From Paraburkholderia caribensis (GTDB taxonomy: Bacteria; Pseudomonadota; Gammaproteobacteria; Burkholderiales; Burkholderiaceae): a stretch of DNA of 64,000 bases. Of the stretch, positions 1-9,147 are shown piece after piece. The notes below the pieces were generated by a model. The model was not told the origin of the DNA and did no database searches. It saw only the letters and a program-made list of their open reading frames with translations. The position numbers and the translations under genes were made by a program. Each line of letters starts with the position of its first letter. The stretch's first letter is position 1. The DNA is taken from assembly GCF_002902945.1 (NCBI RefSeq), contig NZ_CP026101.1:1364001-1428000 (forward strand), read 5' to 3'.

Positions 1-899
1 GGCTCGTCGACGTCGGCAACGGCAATGCCGTTGAAACCGTCTTTATCCCCGAAGAAACGCGTGGCACGCTGTGCGTGTCGTCGCAGGCCGGGTGCGCCGT
101 CAACTGCCGTTTCTGTTCGACGGGCAAGCAAGGTTTCTCACGCAATCTCAGCACGGGCGAAATCATTGGCCAGCTTCGCATGGCCGAGTTTGCGCTGCGC
201 GCGTCGCTCGGCACGGCCGGCGGGCGCGCGACGGGCGGTGAGGGCAAGGGCGAGCGCGTCGTCACGAATGTCGTGATGATGGGCATGGGCGAGCCGCTGC
301 TCAATTACGACGCCGTCGTGCCCGCCATGCGCCTGATGCTCGACGACAACGCCTATGGCCTGTCCCGTCGACGCGTCACGCTGTCCACCTCGGGTGTTGT
401 GCCGATGATGGACCGGCTCGGCGCCGATCTGCCCGTGGCACTCGCCGTTTCGCTGCACGCGCCGAACGACGCGCTGCGCGACGTGCTGGTGCCGCTCAAC
501 AAGAAGTATCCGCTGCGCGAGCTGATGGCCGCGTGCCAGCGGTATCTGAAAGTCGCACCGCGCGACTTCATCACGTTCGAATACTGCATGCTCGACGGCG
601 TGAACGACAGCGAGGCGCACGCACGCGAGTTGCTGGCCGTCACGCGCGACGTGCCGTGCAAATTCAACCTGATTCCGTTCAATCCGTTCCCGGAATCGGG
701 GCTGTTTCGCTCGAAAAACGAGCAGATCAAGCGTTTCGCGCAGGTGTTGATCGACGCAGGGGTCGTCACGACGGTGCGCAAGACGCGCGGCGACGATATC
801 GACGCGGCCTGCGGTCAACTGGCAGGCGCGGTCAAGGACCGCACGCGCCTCGCCGAGCGCACCGGCAAGTCGAAGGTCATCGAAGTTCGCGCCGTGTAA
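1..899 (+). CDS. rlmN: 23S rRNA (adenine-2503-C2)-methyltransferase RlmN, 5' truncated by the window edge
   Basis: Radical-SAM enzyme that methylates C2 of A2503 in 23S rRNA and, in the characterised family, A37 of some tRNAs. The reading frame is open from base 3, so the start lies outside the window; the visible part is about 298 codons. The cluster Cys motif CAVNCRFC (CxxxCxxC) follows the typical SSQAGC segment, and the YCMLDGVND and FNLIPFNPFP motifs are typical of RlmN. Stop is TAA at 897-899. In related genomes it heads the rlmN-ispG-hisS-der region seen here. Identification is secure; only the N-terminus is missing. Confidence 0.95.
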   Translation, partial: LVDVGNGNAVETVFIPEETRGTLCVSSQAGCAVNCRFCSTGKQGFSRNLSTGEIIGQLRMAEFALRASLGTAGGRATGGEGKGERVVTNVVMMGMGEPLLNYDAVVPAMRLMLDDNAYGLSRRRVTLSTSGVVPMMDRLGADLPVALAVSLHAPNDALRDVLVPLNKKYPLRELMAACQRYLKVAPRDFITFEYCMLDGVNDSEAHARELLAVTRDVPCKFNLIPFNPFPESGLFRSKNEQIKRFAQVLIDAGVVTTVRKTRGDDIDAACGQLAGAVKDRTRLAERTGKSKVIEVRAV

Positions 900-1022
900 G
901 GCGCGCGACAGGCGAAAAGAGGCGGCATGCCAGCAAGCCGCCCCTTCGGGTGCGCCGTGTCGCGTGAAGTGAAAAGAAAGTTTGCAAAAGCGATCGGAAG
1001 CGGCACGCACAGCCGCACATTT

Positions 1023-1031
1023 TGTTATAAA
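1023..1031 (+). promoter_or_regulatory. extended -10 promoter for the RodZ-like gene
   Basis: TGTTATAAA reads as an extended -10 (TGn followed by TATAAA). No good -35 hexamer is visible. It would start transcription near 1038, about 70 nt before the chosen start at 1109. This suggests that the RodZ-like gene is transcribed independently of rlmN. Confidence 0.5.
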
Positions 1032-1108
1032 CGGTCTGCGAAACTGGGGGAGGCCATAAGCCGCCCGTTCGCATGAGTGAAAAAAGAATCGACGCGAAAG
1101 GATTTGGG

Positions 1109-2206
1109 ATGAGTGAGCCGCAGCACCCGCAACCGCACGACATGGATACGCATTCGGACCGACCGCTTCCGGCGGTCACGCCGGCAGCCGTGTCGACCGG
1201 GTTCGACTCGCTGGGCGCCGTCGGCGCGCGGCTTGCGCAGTTGCGCGAGTCGAAAGGGTGGTCGGTCGAGGACGTGTCCGCGCGTCTGAAGGTGTCGCCG
1301 GGCAAGTTGCGCGGGCTCGAAGCGGGCGATCTCACTCAGCTGCCGGACACCACGTTCGCGCTGGGCGTCTTGCGCAGCTACGCAAAAATGGTGGGTGCCG
1401 ATCCCGCGCCGATGACGCAGGCGTTGCGTCGCGAAAAGGGCGTGCCGGAACCTGCGCTGACCATGCCGGCATCGGCTGGTACGGATCTGCCGCGCGGCAA
1501 AGTATCGCTCTCGCTTGGCGGCGGTGCGCCGCGCCGCCGTTCATGGCTTTGGGGTGTCGCGCTTGTGGTGGTCGTGCTGATCGCGCTCGCCATGTGGCAC
1601 ACGAACAATGGCGATTCGACTGCGTGGCTCGCGCGTCTGAAGGGCATGGCCGGCAGCGTGGCGACGACGGAAACGGCATCGTCGACGGCGGCACAGGCCG
1701 CAAGCGGTTCGGCTGTGACAGGCGAAATCAGCGCGTCGGATTCGGTGGCGCAAACGGATACGCAGGCGGCCGCTGAGGGCGCGTCGGCGACACCGATGCC
1801 CACGCCGCTGCCGATGGCAGGCGCTGCGCCGGCATCGACGGTCGCATCGGCATCGACGCCGGCTGCTGCAGTGCCGAAGGCCGCGAGCGCGGCGCCGGCG
1901 GTCGCGACAGCTGCATCGGCCGCCGCCTCGGCGAGCGAGTCGTCGATTGCGCCGGAAGGCTCGTCGACGGTCGCACTCTCGGTCAAGCAGGACAGCTGGT
2001 TCAGCGTGCGCCAGAAGGATGGCAAGGAAGTATTCTCCGGACTCGTGCACGCGGGTGAAAGCAAGGAAGTCACCGGGATGCCGCCGCTCAAGGTGACGGT
2101 CGGCAACAAAGCGGGTCTGGACGCGATCACGCTGGACGGCCAGCCGGTCGACCCGGCCAAATATGCGTCGGCGAAGGGCAATGTGGCACGCTTCGTGGTG
2201 CCCTGA
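1109..2206 (+). CDS. RodZ-like helix-turn-helix / DUF4115 membrane protein
   Basis: Bitopic inner-membrane protein of 365 aa with RodZ architecture. A cytoplasmic helix-turn-helix of the Xre/HTH_25 type covers roughly residues 38-100. A single membrane segment lies at about 145-163, preceded by arginines. A long Ala/Ser/Pro/Thr-rich periplasmic linker follows, then a C-terminal DUF4115 domain at about 288-365. RodZ proteins link MreB to the cell-wall machinery; that role is inferred from architecture. I chose ATG 1109 rather than the in-frame ATG 1073 because GAAAGGA at 1096-1102 sits 6 nt upstream of it. The gene lies between rlmN and ispG and ends in a strong terminator. In other betaproteobacteria a pilF/pilW gene usually separates rlmN from this gene; it is absent here. 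Confidence 0.82.
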   Translation: MSEPQHPQPHDMDTHSDRPLPAVTPAAVSTGFDSLGAVGARLAQLRESKGWSVEDVSARLKVSPGKLRGLEAGDLTQLPDTTFALGVLRSYAKMVGADPAPMTQALRREKGVPEPALTMPASAGTDLPRGKVSLSLGGGAPRRRSWLWGVALVVVVLIALAMWHTNNGDSTAWLARLKGMAGSVATTETASSTAAQAASGSAVTGEISASDSVAQTDTQAAAEGASATPMPTPLPMAGAAPASTVASASTPAAAVPKAASAAPAVATAASAAASASESSIAPEGSSTVALSVKQDSWFSVRQKDGKEVFSGLVHAGESKEVTGMPPLKVTVGNKAGLDAITLDGQPVDPAKYASAKGNVARFVVP

Positions 2207-2223
2207 CGCCAGCTCAATCGTGT

Positions 2224-2254
2224 GCGTCGCGGCTTCGAGGCCGCGGCGCTTTTT
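2224..2254 (+). terminator. intrinsic terminator after the RodZ-like gene
   Basis: A 10-bp stem (2224-2233 with 2240-2249, one G-T pair) with a 6-nt loop is followed directly by five T. It lies 18 nt after the stop codon. Confidence 0.8.
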
Positions 2255-2330
2255 CAATTCACGCGCCGTATTTCTCAACGGGGCCGGACACTTTCCGGGC
2301 CGTGGGCAGATGGCGTAAGCGGGTTTATCG

Positions 2331-3632
2331 ATGCACTCCGATCAAGTGAAATCCAGCAGTCAGATTGTTTCGACCGTGCCGGTGTTCGGCGGTCACGCGC
2401 CGCGTCGCCGCTCGCATGCGGTCGACGTCCGTTGGGGCGGCCAGCTCGTGACGATCGGCGGCGACGCGCCCGTGCGCGTGCAGTCGATGACGAACACCGA
2501 TACGGCAGACGCAATCGGCACGGCAATCCAGATCAAGGAACTCGCGCAGGCGGGCTCGGAACTCGTCCGTATCACGGTCAACACGCCGGAAGCGGCGGCC
2601 GCCGTGCCTGCGGTTCGCGAGCAGCTCGACCGCATGGGCGTCACGGTGCCGCTGGTCGGCGACTTCCACTACAACGGCCATTTGCTGCTGCGCGACTATC
2701 CGGGCTGCGCCGAATCGCTGTCGAAGTACCGGATCAATCCCGGCAACGTCGGCCAGGGCGCGAAGCGCGACACGCAGTTCGCGCAGATGATCGAAGCGGC
2801 CGCGAAGTACGACAAGCCGGTGCGCATCGGCGTGAACTGGGGCAGTCTCGATCAGGATCTGCTCGCGAAAATGATGGACGAAAACGCCGCGCGCGCCGAA
2901 CCGTGGGAAGCGCAAAGCGTGATGTACGAAGCGCTGATCCAGTCGGCGATCGGCTCGGCGGAACGAGCCGTCGAACTCGGCCTCAGGCGCGACAAGATCA
3001 TCCTGTCGTGCAAGGTGAGCGGCGTGCAGGATCTGATCGCCGTGTACCAGGAACTCGCGCGCCGTTGCGACTTCGCGCTGCACCTGGGTTTGACGGAAGC
3101 GGGCATGGGGTCGAAGGGCATCGTCGCTTCGACGGCGGCGCTGTCCGTGCTGCTGCAGCAAGGTATCGGCGACACGATCCGTATTTCGCTGACGCCGGAA
3201 CCGGGCGCATCGCGCACGGGCGAAGTGATCGTCGGCCAGGAAATCCTGCAGACCATGGGCCTGCGCTCGTTCTCGCCGATGGTCATCGCGTGCCCTGGCT
3301 GCGGCCGCACGACGAGCACGCTGTTCCAGGAACTGGCATCGCAGATCCAGACGTATCTGCGCACGCAGATGCCGCTGTGGCGCGACAGCTATCCTGGCGT
3401 CGAGAAGATGAATGTGGCCGTGATGGGCTGCATCGTCAACGGTCCGGGCGAATCGAAGCACGCGAACATCGGTATCAGCCTGCCGGGCTCGGGTGAAAAC
3501 CCCGCCGCGCCGGTGTTTATCGATGGCGTGAAGGTCAAGACGCTGCGCGGCGAACACATCGCGCAGGAATTCCAGCAGATCGTGAGCGATTACGTCGAGC
3601 GCACCTATGGTCGCGCCGAAGCGACAAACTGA
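2331..3632 (+). CDS. ispG: 4-hydroxy-3-methylbut-2-enyl diphosphate synthase (flavodoxin), IspG/GcpE
   Basis: Converts 2-C-methyl-D-erythritol 2,4-cyclodiphosphate to HMBPP in the MEP isoprenoid pathway, using a [4Fe-4S] cluster in the cytoplasm. The 433-aa product has the TIM-barrel segment beginning near VRVQSMTNTDT and the C-terminal cluster ligands in ACPGCGRTTS and MGCIVNGPGE, the Cys-x2-Cys and Cys motifs of the family. The length matches the proteobacterial enzyme with its short N-terminal extension. ATG 2331 is the usual start position in relatives, but no strong ribosome site is visible. hisS follows 31 nt downstream on the same strand, so co-transcription is likely. Confidence 0.96.
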   Translation: MHSDQVKSSSQIVSTVPVFGGHAPRRRSHAVDVRWGGQLVTIGGDAPVRVQSMTNTDTADAIGTAIQIKELAQAGSELVRITVNTPEAAAAVPAVREQLDRMGVTVPLVGDFHYNGHLLLRDYPGCAESLSKYRINPGNVGQGAKRDTQFAQMIEAAAKYDKPVRIGVNWGSLDQDLLAKMMDENAARAEPWEAQSVMYEALIQSAIGSAERAVELGLRRDKIILSCKVSGVQDLIAVYQELARRCDFALHLGLTEAGMGSKGIVASTAALSVLLQQGIGDTIRISLTPEPGASRTGEVIVGQEILQTMGLRSFSPMVIACPGCGRTTSTLFQELASQIQTYLRTQMPLWRDSYPGVEKMNVAVMGCIVNGPGESKHANIGISLPGSGENPAAPVFIDGVKVKTLRGEHIAQEFQQIVSDYVERTYGRAEATN

Positions 3633-3663
3633 TTCGCTCCCCATCCAATCGTCAAGTAGACAG

Positions 3664-5007
3664 ATGACTGAACAGAAGAAGCAGAAGCTCGAAAAGTTGT
3701 CGGGCGTGAAGGGCATGAACGACATCCTTCCGCAGGACGCCGGCCTGTGGGAGTTTTTCGAAACGACCGTCAAGTCGATGCTGCGTTCGTACGGATACCA
3801 GAATATCCGCACGCCGATCGTCGAGCACACGCAGCTCTTCACACGCGGTATCGGCGAAGTGACCGACATCGTCGAAAAAGAGATGTACAGCTTCACCGAC
3901 GCGCTGAACGGCGAAAACCTGACAATGCGTCCGGAGAACACAGCGGCCGTGGTGCGCGCGTCGATCGAGCACAACATGCTGTACGACGGCCCGAAGCGCC
4001 TGTGGTACATCGGCCCGATGTTCCGTCACGAGCGTCCGCAGCGTGGGCGTTATCGCCAGTTCCATCAGGTGGGCGTCGAGGCGCTCGGTTTCGCCGGCCC
4101 GGATACGGACGCTGAGATTATCCTGATGTGCCAGCGTCTGTGGGACGACCTCGGGTTGACGGGCATCAAGCTCGAAATCAACTCGCTGGGCCTCGCTGAA
4201 GAGCGTGCCAAGCACCGCGTCGAACTGATCGCGTATCTCGAGAAACACCTCGACGTGCTCGACGAAGACGCGAAGCGCCGCCTGCACACCAATCCGCTGC
4301 GCGTGCTGGATACGAAGAACCCCGCCATGCAGGAAGTCGCGCAGAACGCGCCGAAGCTGATCGATTTTCTCGGCGAGGAATCGCGCGCGCACTTCGAAGG
4401 GCTGCAGCGCATCCTGAAGGCGAACAACATTCCGTTCACGATCAATCCGCGTCTCGTGCGCGGTCTGGATTACTACAATCTGACCGTGTTCGAATGGGTC
4501 ACCGACAAGCTCGGCGCGCAAGGTACGGTCGCAGCAGGCGGCCGCTACGATCCGCTGATCGAGCAGCTCGGCGGTAAGCCGACGGCGGCGTGTGGCTGGG
4601 CAATGGGCGTCGAACGCATTCTCGAGTTGCTGAAGGAAGAGAATCTGGTGCCCGAAGCGGAAGGCTGCGATGTGTACGTCGCACACCAGGGCGATGCGGC
4701 ACGCGAGCAGGCTTTCATCGTCGCCGAGCGTCTGCGCGACACGGGCCTCGACGTGATTCTGCATTGCAGTCCTGACGGTCAGGCGTCGAGCTTCAAGTCG
4801 CAGATGAAGCGCGCAGACACAAGCGGCGCCGCGTTCGCCGTGATCCTCGGCGAAGACGAGATCGCGAACGGCACGGCGGGCGTGAAGGCACTGCGCGACA
4901 CCTCGCAAAGCAATGGAAAGAGCGAGCAACAAACGGTGCCGCTCGAAGACTTGACCGAATATCTAATCAATGCGATGGTTGCGTCCACCGAAGACGGCGA
5001 CGACTGA
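3664..5007 (+). CDS. hisS: histidine--tRNA ligase
   Basis: Class II aminoacyl-tRNA synthetase that charges tRNA-His. The product is 447 aa from ATG 3664 (MTEQKK); an upstream in-frame extension to 3607 would overlap ispG and looks unlike the family. Motif 1 lies around GVKGMND, motif 2 is the FRHERPQRGRYRQFHQ segment, and the HisRS-specific VRGLDYY and AAGGRYD motifs are intact. A C-terminal anticodon-binding domain follows. The gene sits between ispG and the YfgM-like gene. The HisZ paralogue encoded at 13225 is a separate gene. Confidence 0.97.
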   Translation: MTEQKKQKLEKLSGVKGMNDILPQDAGLWEFFETTVKSMLRSYGYQNIRTPIVEHTQLFTRGIGEVTDIVEKEMYSFTDALNGENLTMRPENTAAVVRASIEHNMLYDGPKRLWYIGPMFRHERPQRGRYRQFHQVGVEALGFAGPDTDAEIILMCQRLWDDLGLTGIKLEINSLGLAEERAKHRVELIAYLEKHLDVLDEDAKRRLHTNPLRVLDTKNPAMQEVAQNAPKLIDFLGEESRAHFEGLQRILKANNIPFTINPRLVRGLDYYNLTVFEWVTDKLGAQGTVAAGGRYDPLIEQLGGKPTAACGWAMGVERILELLKEENLVPEAEGCDVYVAHQGDAAREQAFIVAERLRDTGLDVILHCSPDGQASSFKSQMKRADTSGAAFAVILGEDEIANGTAGVKALRDTSQSNGKSEQQTVPLEDLTEYLINAMVASTEDGDD

Positions 5008-5024
5008 TCGCGGCGTCATGCAAC

Positions 5025-5045
5025 GGGCCGCACCGGTTGCGGCCC
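5025..5045 (+). other. hairpin between hisS and the YfgM-like gene
   Basis: A perfect 8-bp stem (5025-5032 with 5038-5045) lies 17 nt after hisS, but no T tract follows. It may be a weak terminator, an RNA-processing site or a stabilising 3' end. Only the pairing is directly supported. Confidence 0.4.
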
Positions 5046-5083
5046 CATTCATATAAAGCACCAGGAAAGGAAAACCCGTCGCG

Positions 5084-5710
5084 ATGAGTTACCACGACGA
5101 ACAAGAATCGCTTGAAAGCCTGAAGGCTTGGTGGGCGCAGTGGGGGAATGCCGTCACGTGGATCGTGCTGGTCGCGCTCGTTGCCGCCGCCGGCTGGAAC
5201 GGCTGGAATTACTGGCAGCGTCATCAGGCCGCGGAAGCAGCCGTGCTCTACGACCAGGTTCAGCAAGCCACCGCGGGCACGGACAAGGCGGCCATCACGC
5301 GCGTCGCGGCCGACATGGAAGACAAGTTCAGCGGCACGGCTTACGCGCAGATGACGGCGCTCGCCGCTGCGAAGGCGCTGTACGCGGCAGGCGACGAACC
5401 GGGTGCGAAAGCGCAGCTCCAATGGGCCGTCGACCACGCGAAGGACGACGAATTCAAGCAGATTGCGAAGCTGCGTCTCGCGTCGCTGCTGCTCGATGAA
5501 AAAGCCTATGACGCGGGTCTCGCGTTGCTCAACGATCCTTCGGATGCATTCAAGGGCGTCGTCGCCGATCGCCGTGGCGACCTGCTTGCCGCGCAAGGCA
5601 AGCGCGACGATGCGCGCACCGCTTACAAGCTCGCGCTCGACTCGCTGCCGAAGAACGATGCCTCGGCCCGTCAACTGATCCAGTTCAAGCTCGACGCGCT
5701 GGGCGGCTGA
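5084..5710 (+). CDS. YfgM-like membrane-anchored TPR protein (DUF2133)
   Basis: The 208-aa product starts with a short cytoplasmic tail (MSYHDEQESLESLKAWW), then one membrane segment at about residues 20-41, then a periplasmic TPR-like helical domain. This is the layout of YfgM, which associates with the SecYEG translocon and periplasmic chaperones in E. coli. ATG 5084 is preceded by a good GGAAAGGA ribosome site. Its place between hisS and bamB is the conserved proteobacterial order and supports an envelope-biogenesis role. Confidence 0.88.
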   Translation: MSYHDEQESLESLKAWWAQWGNAVTWIVLVALVAAAGWNGWNYWQRHQAAEAAVLYDQVQQATAGTDKAAITRVAADMEDKFSGTAYAQMTALAAAKALYAAGDEPGAKAQLQWAVDHAKDDEFKQIAKLRLASLLLDEKAYDAGLALLNDPSDAFKGVVADRRGDLLAAQGKRDDARTAYKLALDSLPKNDASARQLIQFKLDALGG

Positions 5711-5778
5711 ACGTTGCGCGCCGCTGCAACGTCCGCCGACAATTTTTGATTAAACCAACATACATGCTTCGTTCACCG

Positions 5779-6924
5779 ATGAATCTGCTGAAACGTTACG
5801 CTGTGCCCGTTGCCTGTGCGATGACCGTGCTCGCTTTGACGGCCTGCTCGTCGTCGAAAGACGAGCGCCGCGTGCCCACGCCGCTCACCGAGTTCAAACC
5901 CGTGCTCGATGTGCAGCAGGTGTGGTCGGCCAGCGTCGGCAAGGCCGGACGCTACATGTTCTCGCCCGTGACGGTCGGCGACGCCGTGTATGCGGCGGGC
6001 GCGAACGGTTCGGTCGCGAAGATCGATGCTAAAACGGGCAAGGATCTGTGGCGCACCAAGGTCGACGGCGACTTGTCGGCCGGCGTCGGTACGGACGGCA
6101 CGCTGACGGCCGTCGGCGGCCTGAAGGGGGAGGTGTTCGTGCTCGACCAGAGCGGCAAGCTGTCGTGGAAGGGCGTTGCGCCGGGTGAAATCCTGTCGCC
6201 GCCGCTCGTCGGCAACGGTCTCGTGGTGGTGCGCACGGTGGACGGTCAGATCACCGCGTTCAACGCGCAAACGGGCGAACAGAAGTGGAATTACCGCAAC
6301 CGTGCGGTGCCGCTGAATCTGCGCGTGTCCGCAGGCATGACGTTCGCCGGCGACCAGGCCGTGCTCGCCGGTTTCCCCGGCGGCCAGTTCGCGGCGATCA
6401 ACCTGCAGACGGGCGACGCCTACTGGACGACGCCCGTGTCGTATCCGAAGGGCGTGACGGAAGTCGAGCGTATCAACGACGTGACGGGCCCGCCCACGCT
6501 GGTCGGCGCTGAAACCTGCGCGGTCACGTTCCAGGGTCAGCTCGGCTGCTTCGACGCCAACTCGGGGCGCGCGCTGTGGGAAAAGGCATTTTCGAGCACG
6601 AGCGGTCTCGCTCAGGACGACCGTGTCGTCGTCGCGGGCGATGACTGGGCAATCGTGTCGGCGTTCGACGCCAACACGGGCAAGCAACTGTGGCGCAATG
6701 ACCAGCTGAAGAGCCGCGACGTCAGCGTGCCGATGCTGCTTGGCCACGCCGCCGTGGTCGGCGACTATCAGGGCTACGTGCACTTCCTGTCGCGCGACGA
6801 TGGCACCTTCGTCGCCCGTGCGAAGACGGACGGCAGCGCAATTACGGCTGCGCCCGTGCTGGCGGGCGACACGCTGATCGTGCAGACGCACGACGGCGAT
6901 CTGTACGGGTTCCGTCCGCGTTAA
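5779..6924 (+). CDS. bamB: outer-membrane assembly lipoprotein BamB
   Basis: Beta-propeller lipoprotein of the BAM complex that inserts beta-barrel proteins into the outer membrane. Residues 1-19 form a lipoprotein signal ending in the lipobox LTAC. Repeated PQQ-like blades follow, such as GANGSVAKIDAKTGKDLW and AFNAQTGEQKW. From ATG 5779 the product is 381 aa. In-frame alternatives are ATG 5764 and TTG 5746; none has a convincing ribosome site, and 5779 gives the compact signal peptide expected. A strong terminator follows at 6979. Confidence 0.93.
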   Translation: MNLLKRYAVPVACAMTVLALTACSSSKDERRVPTPLTEFKPVLDVQQVWSASVGKAGRYMFSPVTVGDAVYAAGANGSVAKIDAKTGKDLWRTKVDGDLSAGVGTDGTLTAVGGLKGEVFVLDQSGKLSWKGVAPGEILSPPLVGNGLVVVRTVDGQITAFNAQTGEQKWNYRNRAVPLNLRVSAGMTFAGDQAVLAGFPGGQFAAINLQTGDAYWTTPVSYPKGVTEVERINDVTGPPTLVGAETCAVTFQGQLGCFDANSGRALWEKAFSSTSGLAQDDRVVVAGDDWAIVSAFDANTGKQLWRNDQLKSRDVSVPMLLGHAAVVGDYQGYVHFLSRDDGTFVARAKTDGSAITAAPVLAGDTLIVQTHDGDLYGFRPR

Positions 6925-6978
6925 AACGTAGTTAGGCTGTACGGTGCGTCCAGGGCGGCGCGTCGTGCGGTGAATGCT

Positions 6979-7005
6979 GGCCGGCTTTGCCGGCCGCACT
7001 TTTTT
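6979..7005 (+). terminator. intrinsic terminator after bamB
   Basis: A perfect 7-bp GC stem (6979-6985 with 6989-6995) with a TTT loop is followed by GCAC and a six-T run. It closes the hisS-yfgM-bamB stretch. Confidence 0.82.
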
Positions 7006-7321
7006 GATGGCGTCCCGGTCCTGATCGGGCGCGAGCGCGGCTGGAACAGGCCGCCACGTCATCGGGACCGCCGGCCGGGCTGCACAGGCGGTCATTCCGT
7101 ACGCGCCGATCCACGCGGCGCCGATCGGGTCCGTGCGAGCCACCTGGCGGACCCACGCAGGCAGCCAACCTGAAATCCGTTCGCACGCGCAAGCTCCGCG
7201 CGTTCGAAATGGGTCGAATTCGTGATAATTTTCGTCAAACGCAGCCGTGCAACGGCCGCATGGCGTTGCCAGCGCGGCAGATCGACCGTTCGATCCCGCG
7301 CCTCACTGTGAACAAGATCTG
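7006..7321 (+). other. non-coding stretch between bamB and der
   Basis: No convincing gene is visible. Short open frames here are GC-rich shadows without ribosome sites. A weak -10-like GATAAT at 7224-7229, with no clear -35, could drive der from about 7236. Confidence 0.4.
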
Positions 7322-8662
7322 ATGAAACCCGTTATTGCCCTCGTCGGGCGCCCCAATGTGGGGAAATCCACGCTGTTCAACCGGCTCACGCGTTCGCGCG
7401 ATGCGCTCGTCGCCGATTTGCCCGGCCTAACGCGCGACCGTCACTACGGTGAAGGCCGGGTCGGCGGCGAGCGCCCGTATCTCGTCGTCGATACAGGCGG
7501 CTTCGAGCCCGTCGCGAAGGACGGCATTCTGTACGAGATGGCGCGGCAGACGCGCCAGGCAGTCGAAGAGTCGGACATCATCGTGTTCATCGTCGACGGC
7601 CGCAACGGCCTTGCGCCGCAGGACAAGTCGATCGCCGACTATCTGCGCAAGACGGGCCGGCCGATCTTCCTCGTCGTCAACAAGGCCGAGGGGATGAAAT
7701 ACTCGTCGGTGGCCGCCGACTTCTACGAGCTGGGCCTCGGCGACCCGCGCGCGATTTCCTCTGCGCACGGCGACGGCGTCACCGAAATGATCAACGAGGC
7801 GCTCGACGTCGCGTATGCCGGCCAGCCGGAAGAGAGCGAAGACGAGAAGGCGCAGCATGGCGTGAAGATCGCGATCGTCGGGCGGCCGAATGTCGGCAAG
7901 TCGACGCTCGTGAACACGCTGATCGGCGAAGACCGCGTGATCGCGTTCGACATGCCGGGCACCACGCGCGACTCGATTTACATCGACTTCGAACGGCAGG
8001 GCAAAAAATACACGCTGATCGATACGGCCGGCCTGCGCAAACGCGGCAAGGTGTTCGAGGCGATCGAAAAATTCTCGGTCGTGAAGACGCTGCAGTCGAT
8101 TTCCGACGCCAATGTCGTGATTCTTCTGCTCGACGCACGGCAGGACATTTCGGAACAGGACGCGCACATCGCTGGCTTCGTCGTCGAGCAGGGGCGGGCG
8201 CTCGTGGTCGGCGTGAACAAGTGGGACGGGCTCGATCCGCATGTGCGTGAGCGCACCAAAGCGGATCTTCAGCGCAAGCTAAAATTCCTCGACTTCGCGA
8301 AGTTCCATTTCATTTCTGCAGCGGAAAAGACCGGCATCGGCCCGCTGATGCGCTCCGTCGACGACGCCTACAAGGCTGCAATGACGAAGCTGCCGACGCC
8401 GAAGCTTACGCGCGCGCTGATCGAAGCCGTGGAGTTCCAGCAGCCGCGCCGCCGCGGTCCCGTGCGTCCAAAACTGCGCTACGCGCACCAAGGGGGACAA
8501 AATCCGCCGATCATCGTGATTCACGGCAACGCGCTCGACGCCGTGACCGATACGTACAAGCGCTACCTCGAAAACCGCTTCCGGGAAACTTTCGGGCTGA
8601 CGGGCACTCCATTGCGAATAGAGTTTCGATCGACGACGAATCCGTACGCGGACAAGGGCTGA
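7322..8662 (+). CDS. der: ribosome biogenesis GTPase Der (EngA)
   Basis: Essential double-GTPase that acts in 50S subunit assembly. The 446-aa product contains two complete G domains, each with a GRPNVGKST P-loop (near residues 10 and 186) and matching DTGGF / DTAGL G3 and NKAE / NKWD G4 motifs. A C-terminal KH-like domain follows. I chose ATG 7322 (MKPVIALVG); an upstream in-frame start at 7247 would add 25 residues unlike the family. It is followed by hfq, as in many betaproteobacteria. Confidence 0.96.
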   Translation: MKPVIALVGRPNVGKSTLFNRLTRSRDALVADLPGLTRDRHYGEGRVGGERPYLVVDTGGFEPVAKDGILYEMARQTRQAVEESDIIVFIVDGRNGLAPQDKSIADYLRKTGRPIFLVVNKAEGMKYSSVAADFYELGLGDPRAISSAHGDGVTEMINEALDVAYAGQPEESEDEKAQHGVKIAIVGRPNVGKSTLVNTLIGEDRVIAFDMPGTTRDSIYIDFERQGKKYTLIDTAGLRKRGKVFEAIEKFSVVKTLQSISDANVVILLLDARQDISEQDAHIAGFVVEQGRALVVGVNKWDGLDPHVRERTKADLQRKLKFLDFAKFHFISAAEKTGIGPLMRSVDDAYKAAMTKLPTPKLTRALIEAVEFQQPRRRGPVRPKLRYAHQGGQNPPIIVIHGNALDAVTDTYKRYLENRFRETFGLTGTPLRIEFRSTTNPYADKG

Positions 8663-8852
8663 ATCAGACCGGCAACGCAGGCCGGTTCCAGGCTTGAAAT
8701 CCGGGCTGAAACCCGCATGTACATTGGGTCCTGGCCGAACGGCCAGGCGCAGCGCTGGTCAATAAAAATCGGCTATAGTGTAGCGATTGACGGCGGATTT
8801 CTTTTTCTTCGCCGGCAATAAAGTCAACCTGCAAAAAAACACGGAGTTTGCT

Positions 8853-9089
8853 ATGAGCAACAAAGGGCAATTGTTACAAGACCCGTTTTTGAACGCACTG
8901 CGTAAAGAGCACGTGCCGGTCTCGATCTATCTGGTCAACGGCATCAAGCTTCAAGGGAACATTGAATCGTTCGACCAGTACGTCGTGTTGCTCCGGAATA
9001 CGGTGACCCAGATGGTCTACAAGCACGCTATCTCGACTGTCGTGCCTGCCCGTCCGGTGAATTTCCACCCCGATTCCGAATCGTCCTAA
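8853..9089 (+). CDS. hfq: RNA-binding chaperone Hfq
   Basis: Hexameric Sm-like RNA chaperone that pairs small RNAs with mRNAs. The 78-aa product contains the Sm1 segment from about 8 to 48, with QDPFLNALR and YLVNGIKLQG, and the Sm2 motif YKHAIST. The C-terminal tail is short, as is usual in betaproteobacteria. ATG 8853 has a CGGAG ribosome site 6 nt upstream. A TATAGT hexamer at 8774-8779 may be its -10 but no proper -35 is seen. hflX follows, the conserved hfq-hflX-hflKC order. Confidence 0.97.
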   Translation: MSNKGQLLQDPFLNALRKEHVPVSIYLVNGIKLQGNIESFDQYVVLLRNTVTQMVYKHAISTVVPARPVNFHPDSESS

Positions 9090-9147
9090 CCTCTCGTCGC
9101 GGCCGGTCGAGCGTCGTCCGCAGGCGACACAGCCCGGCCGCTTCATT

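Noticed and set aside
2325..4010. Open frame of 561 codons antisense to ispG and hisS
   Set aside because: It spans two well-identified genes and gives an Arg/His-rich low-complexity product without motifs.
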